Source of the DNA: Actinostola sp. cb2023
Taxonomy: Eukaryota; Cnidaria; Anthozoa; Actiniaria; Actinostolidae
Length of the DNA stretch: 64,000 nucleotides
Assembly (NCBI GenBank): GCA_033675265.1
Contig: JAUJYZ010000596.1
Span: 342,501 to 406,500 of the forward strand
Reading direction: 5' to 3'
Shown here: positions 63,176-64,000 of the stretch, piece by piece
Numbering within the stretch: the first letter of the stretch is position 1
How the letters are laid out: each line of letters starts with the position of its first letter
Position numbers and translations under genes: made by a program
The notes under the pieces: generated by a model
Seen by the model: only the letters and a program-made list of their open reading frames with translations
Told to the model about the DNA's origin: nothing
Databases searched by the model: none

Positions 63176-64000
63176 TATATTATCATAAAATAGAACGTAC
63201 GGTAGTATACACTAATGGGTCCAGGGCCAATGTGAAATATCGAGACTTGTTGTTATGGACGTGACGTCTGGTTTTATCAAGTCGGTTCAAGGAAACAGTT
63301 ATACTGCAATACGAAAACTAAATAACACTCAGATAACAGGAATTACAGATAAAGCACTATAATTCAACAACAATCGACGCGGGACTAAATATTAAAGGTC
63401 TAGACGTCATTTACTGATCTTAACACTTTAATCAGACAAAACATCATTACAGGCGCGGAAATAATTACAATATGTAAAAACCCAAAGCCAAGGGTCAGTG
63501 ACCAACCAATACTGACACAAGTAAACAGATCAATATCGTTCCTTTTTCATACGCGTATAACATTAACTGAAAATAACGAGGGTTGAGCAAACGAGTTGCA
63601 AATGCAAAAATAATAATAATCCGCCAAACAAAATCAACCCACTGTCTGTGTCCAATCGTATACGTTTTCGCCTAAAACGATTTATTTGGATGAACAACTG
63701 TTTACAACCATTGGTCTATCCTAGATTTTATATGTATTAATATTTATCCTTATTTTTTTATTATTATTATTTTTTATTTTTTTTTATTTACTTATTTTTT
63801 TAGTTGGGACCTACCTGAAAATCACATTAGCTGAGTGATGTATCCTTAAAAAAACCGTTCAGTTTTACACTAGAAAAAACGCGATCTTGTAAAGTCAGTG
63901 TAAATTTTGTGTAAATGTCCAAAACGATCGAATTTATATGAAATTCACAATTGAATTTACACCATGTGCGCGCTCGCCATTAACCTGTGAAATTTACACA
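63176..64000. other. No gene seen; possible element end at the window edge
   Basis: T-rich tract 63747-63800. GTGTAAATTTTGTGTAAATG and AAATTTACACA motifs from 63895 on look like the start of another repeat cut by the window. Confidence 0.35.

Noticed and set aside
63064..63264. 66-codon frame rich in Gly and Trp
   Set aside because: Translation of a G-rich low-complexity tract.

Overview
The window looks like animal nuclear DNA: AT-rich, with multi-exon genes, GT-AG introns and a very heavy load of short foldback DNA transposons. Gene content (a PACSIN-type F-BAR gene, a paraoxonase, an intronless Mos kinase) and the transposon families (Ginger, PIF/Harbinger, Tc1/mariner, hAT, Penelope-like, a Crypton-type relic) suggest a marine invertebrate, most likely a cnidarian such as an anemone or coral. 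That assignment is inference; no species-specific marker was recognised.

Layout. 1-8831: two minus-strand exons of an unidentified gene, one split by a complete 8.4-kb Ginger-type transposon (414-8795) with long terminal inverted repeats, a 4-bp CCCC target duplication and an integrase-OTU protease ORF. 8947-10207: a Penelope-like fragment with a GIY-YIG domain. 11.7-15.1 kb: decayed ORFs of two mobile-element-type genes (a 2A peptide with a C76-like protease; a Crypton/QRICH1-like protein). 15.4-27.6 kb: foldbacks, a 43-bp minisatellite split by a 3.2-kb long-TIR element, Tc1-like, hAT, EXO1-like and Harbinger relics, another minisatellite and a second Ginger end. 28-38.5 kb: a complete six-exon paraoxonase gene on the minus strand (362 codons with consistent splice phases), its introns full of foldback elements. 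38.5-55.1 kb: five F-BAR exons of a PACSIN/syndapin gene on the plus strand, starting only 236 bp from the paraoxonase start codon, so the two genes probably share a bidirectional promoter. PACSIN intron 2 (9.9 kb) is mostly a 69-bp hairpin-forming minisatellite of roughly 80-90 copies. 60.7-61.6 kb: an intronless minus-strand Mos kinase ORF. No SH3 exon of PACSIN is visible before the window ends.

The three host genes do not form a pathway: PACSIN bends membrane in endocytosis, paraoxonase hydrolyses lactones and esters, and Mos activates MAPK in oocytes. The notable biology is in the repeats: an intron made of tandem hairpins, a minisatellite that repeats a splice donor, and transposons nested inside minisatellites and inside each other. 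Exon boundaries were found by hand from protein similarity, splice signals and phase, and are not checked by transcripts.
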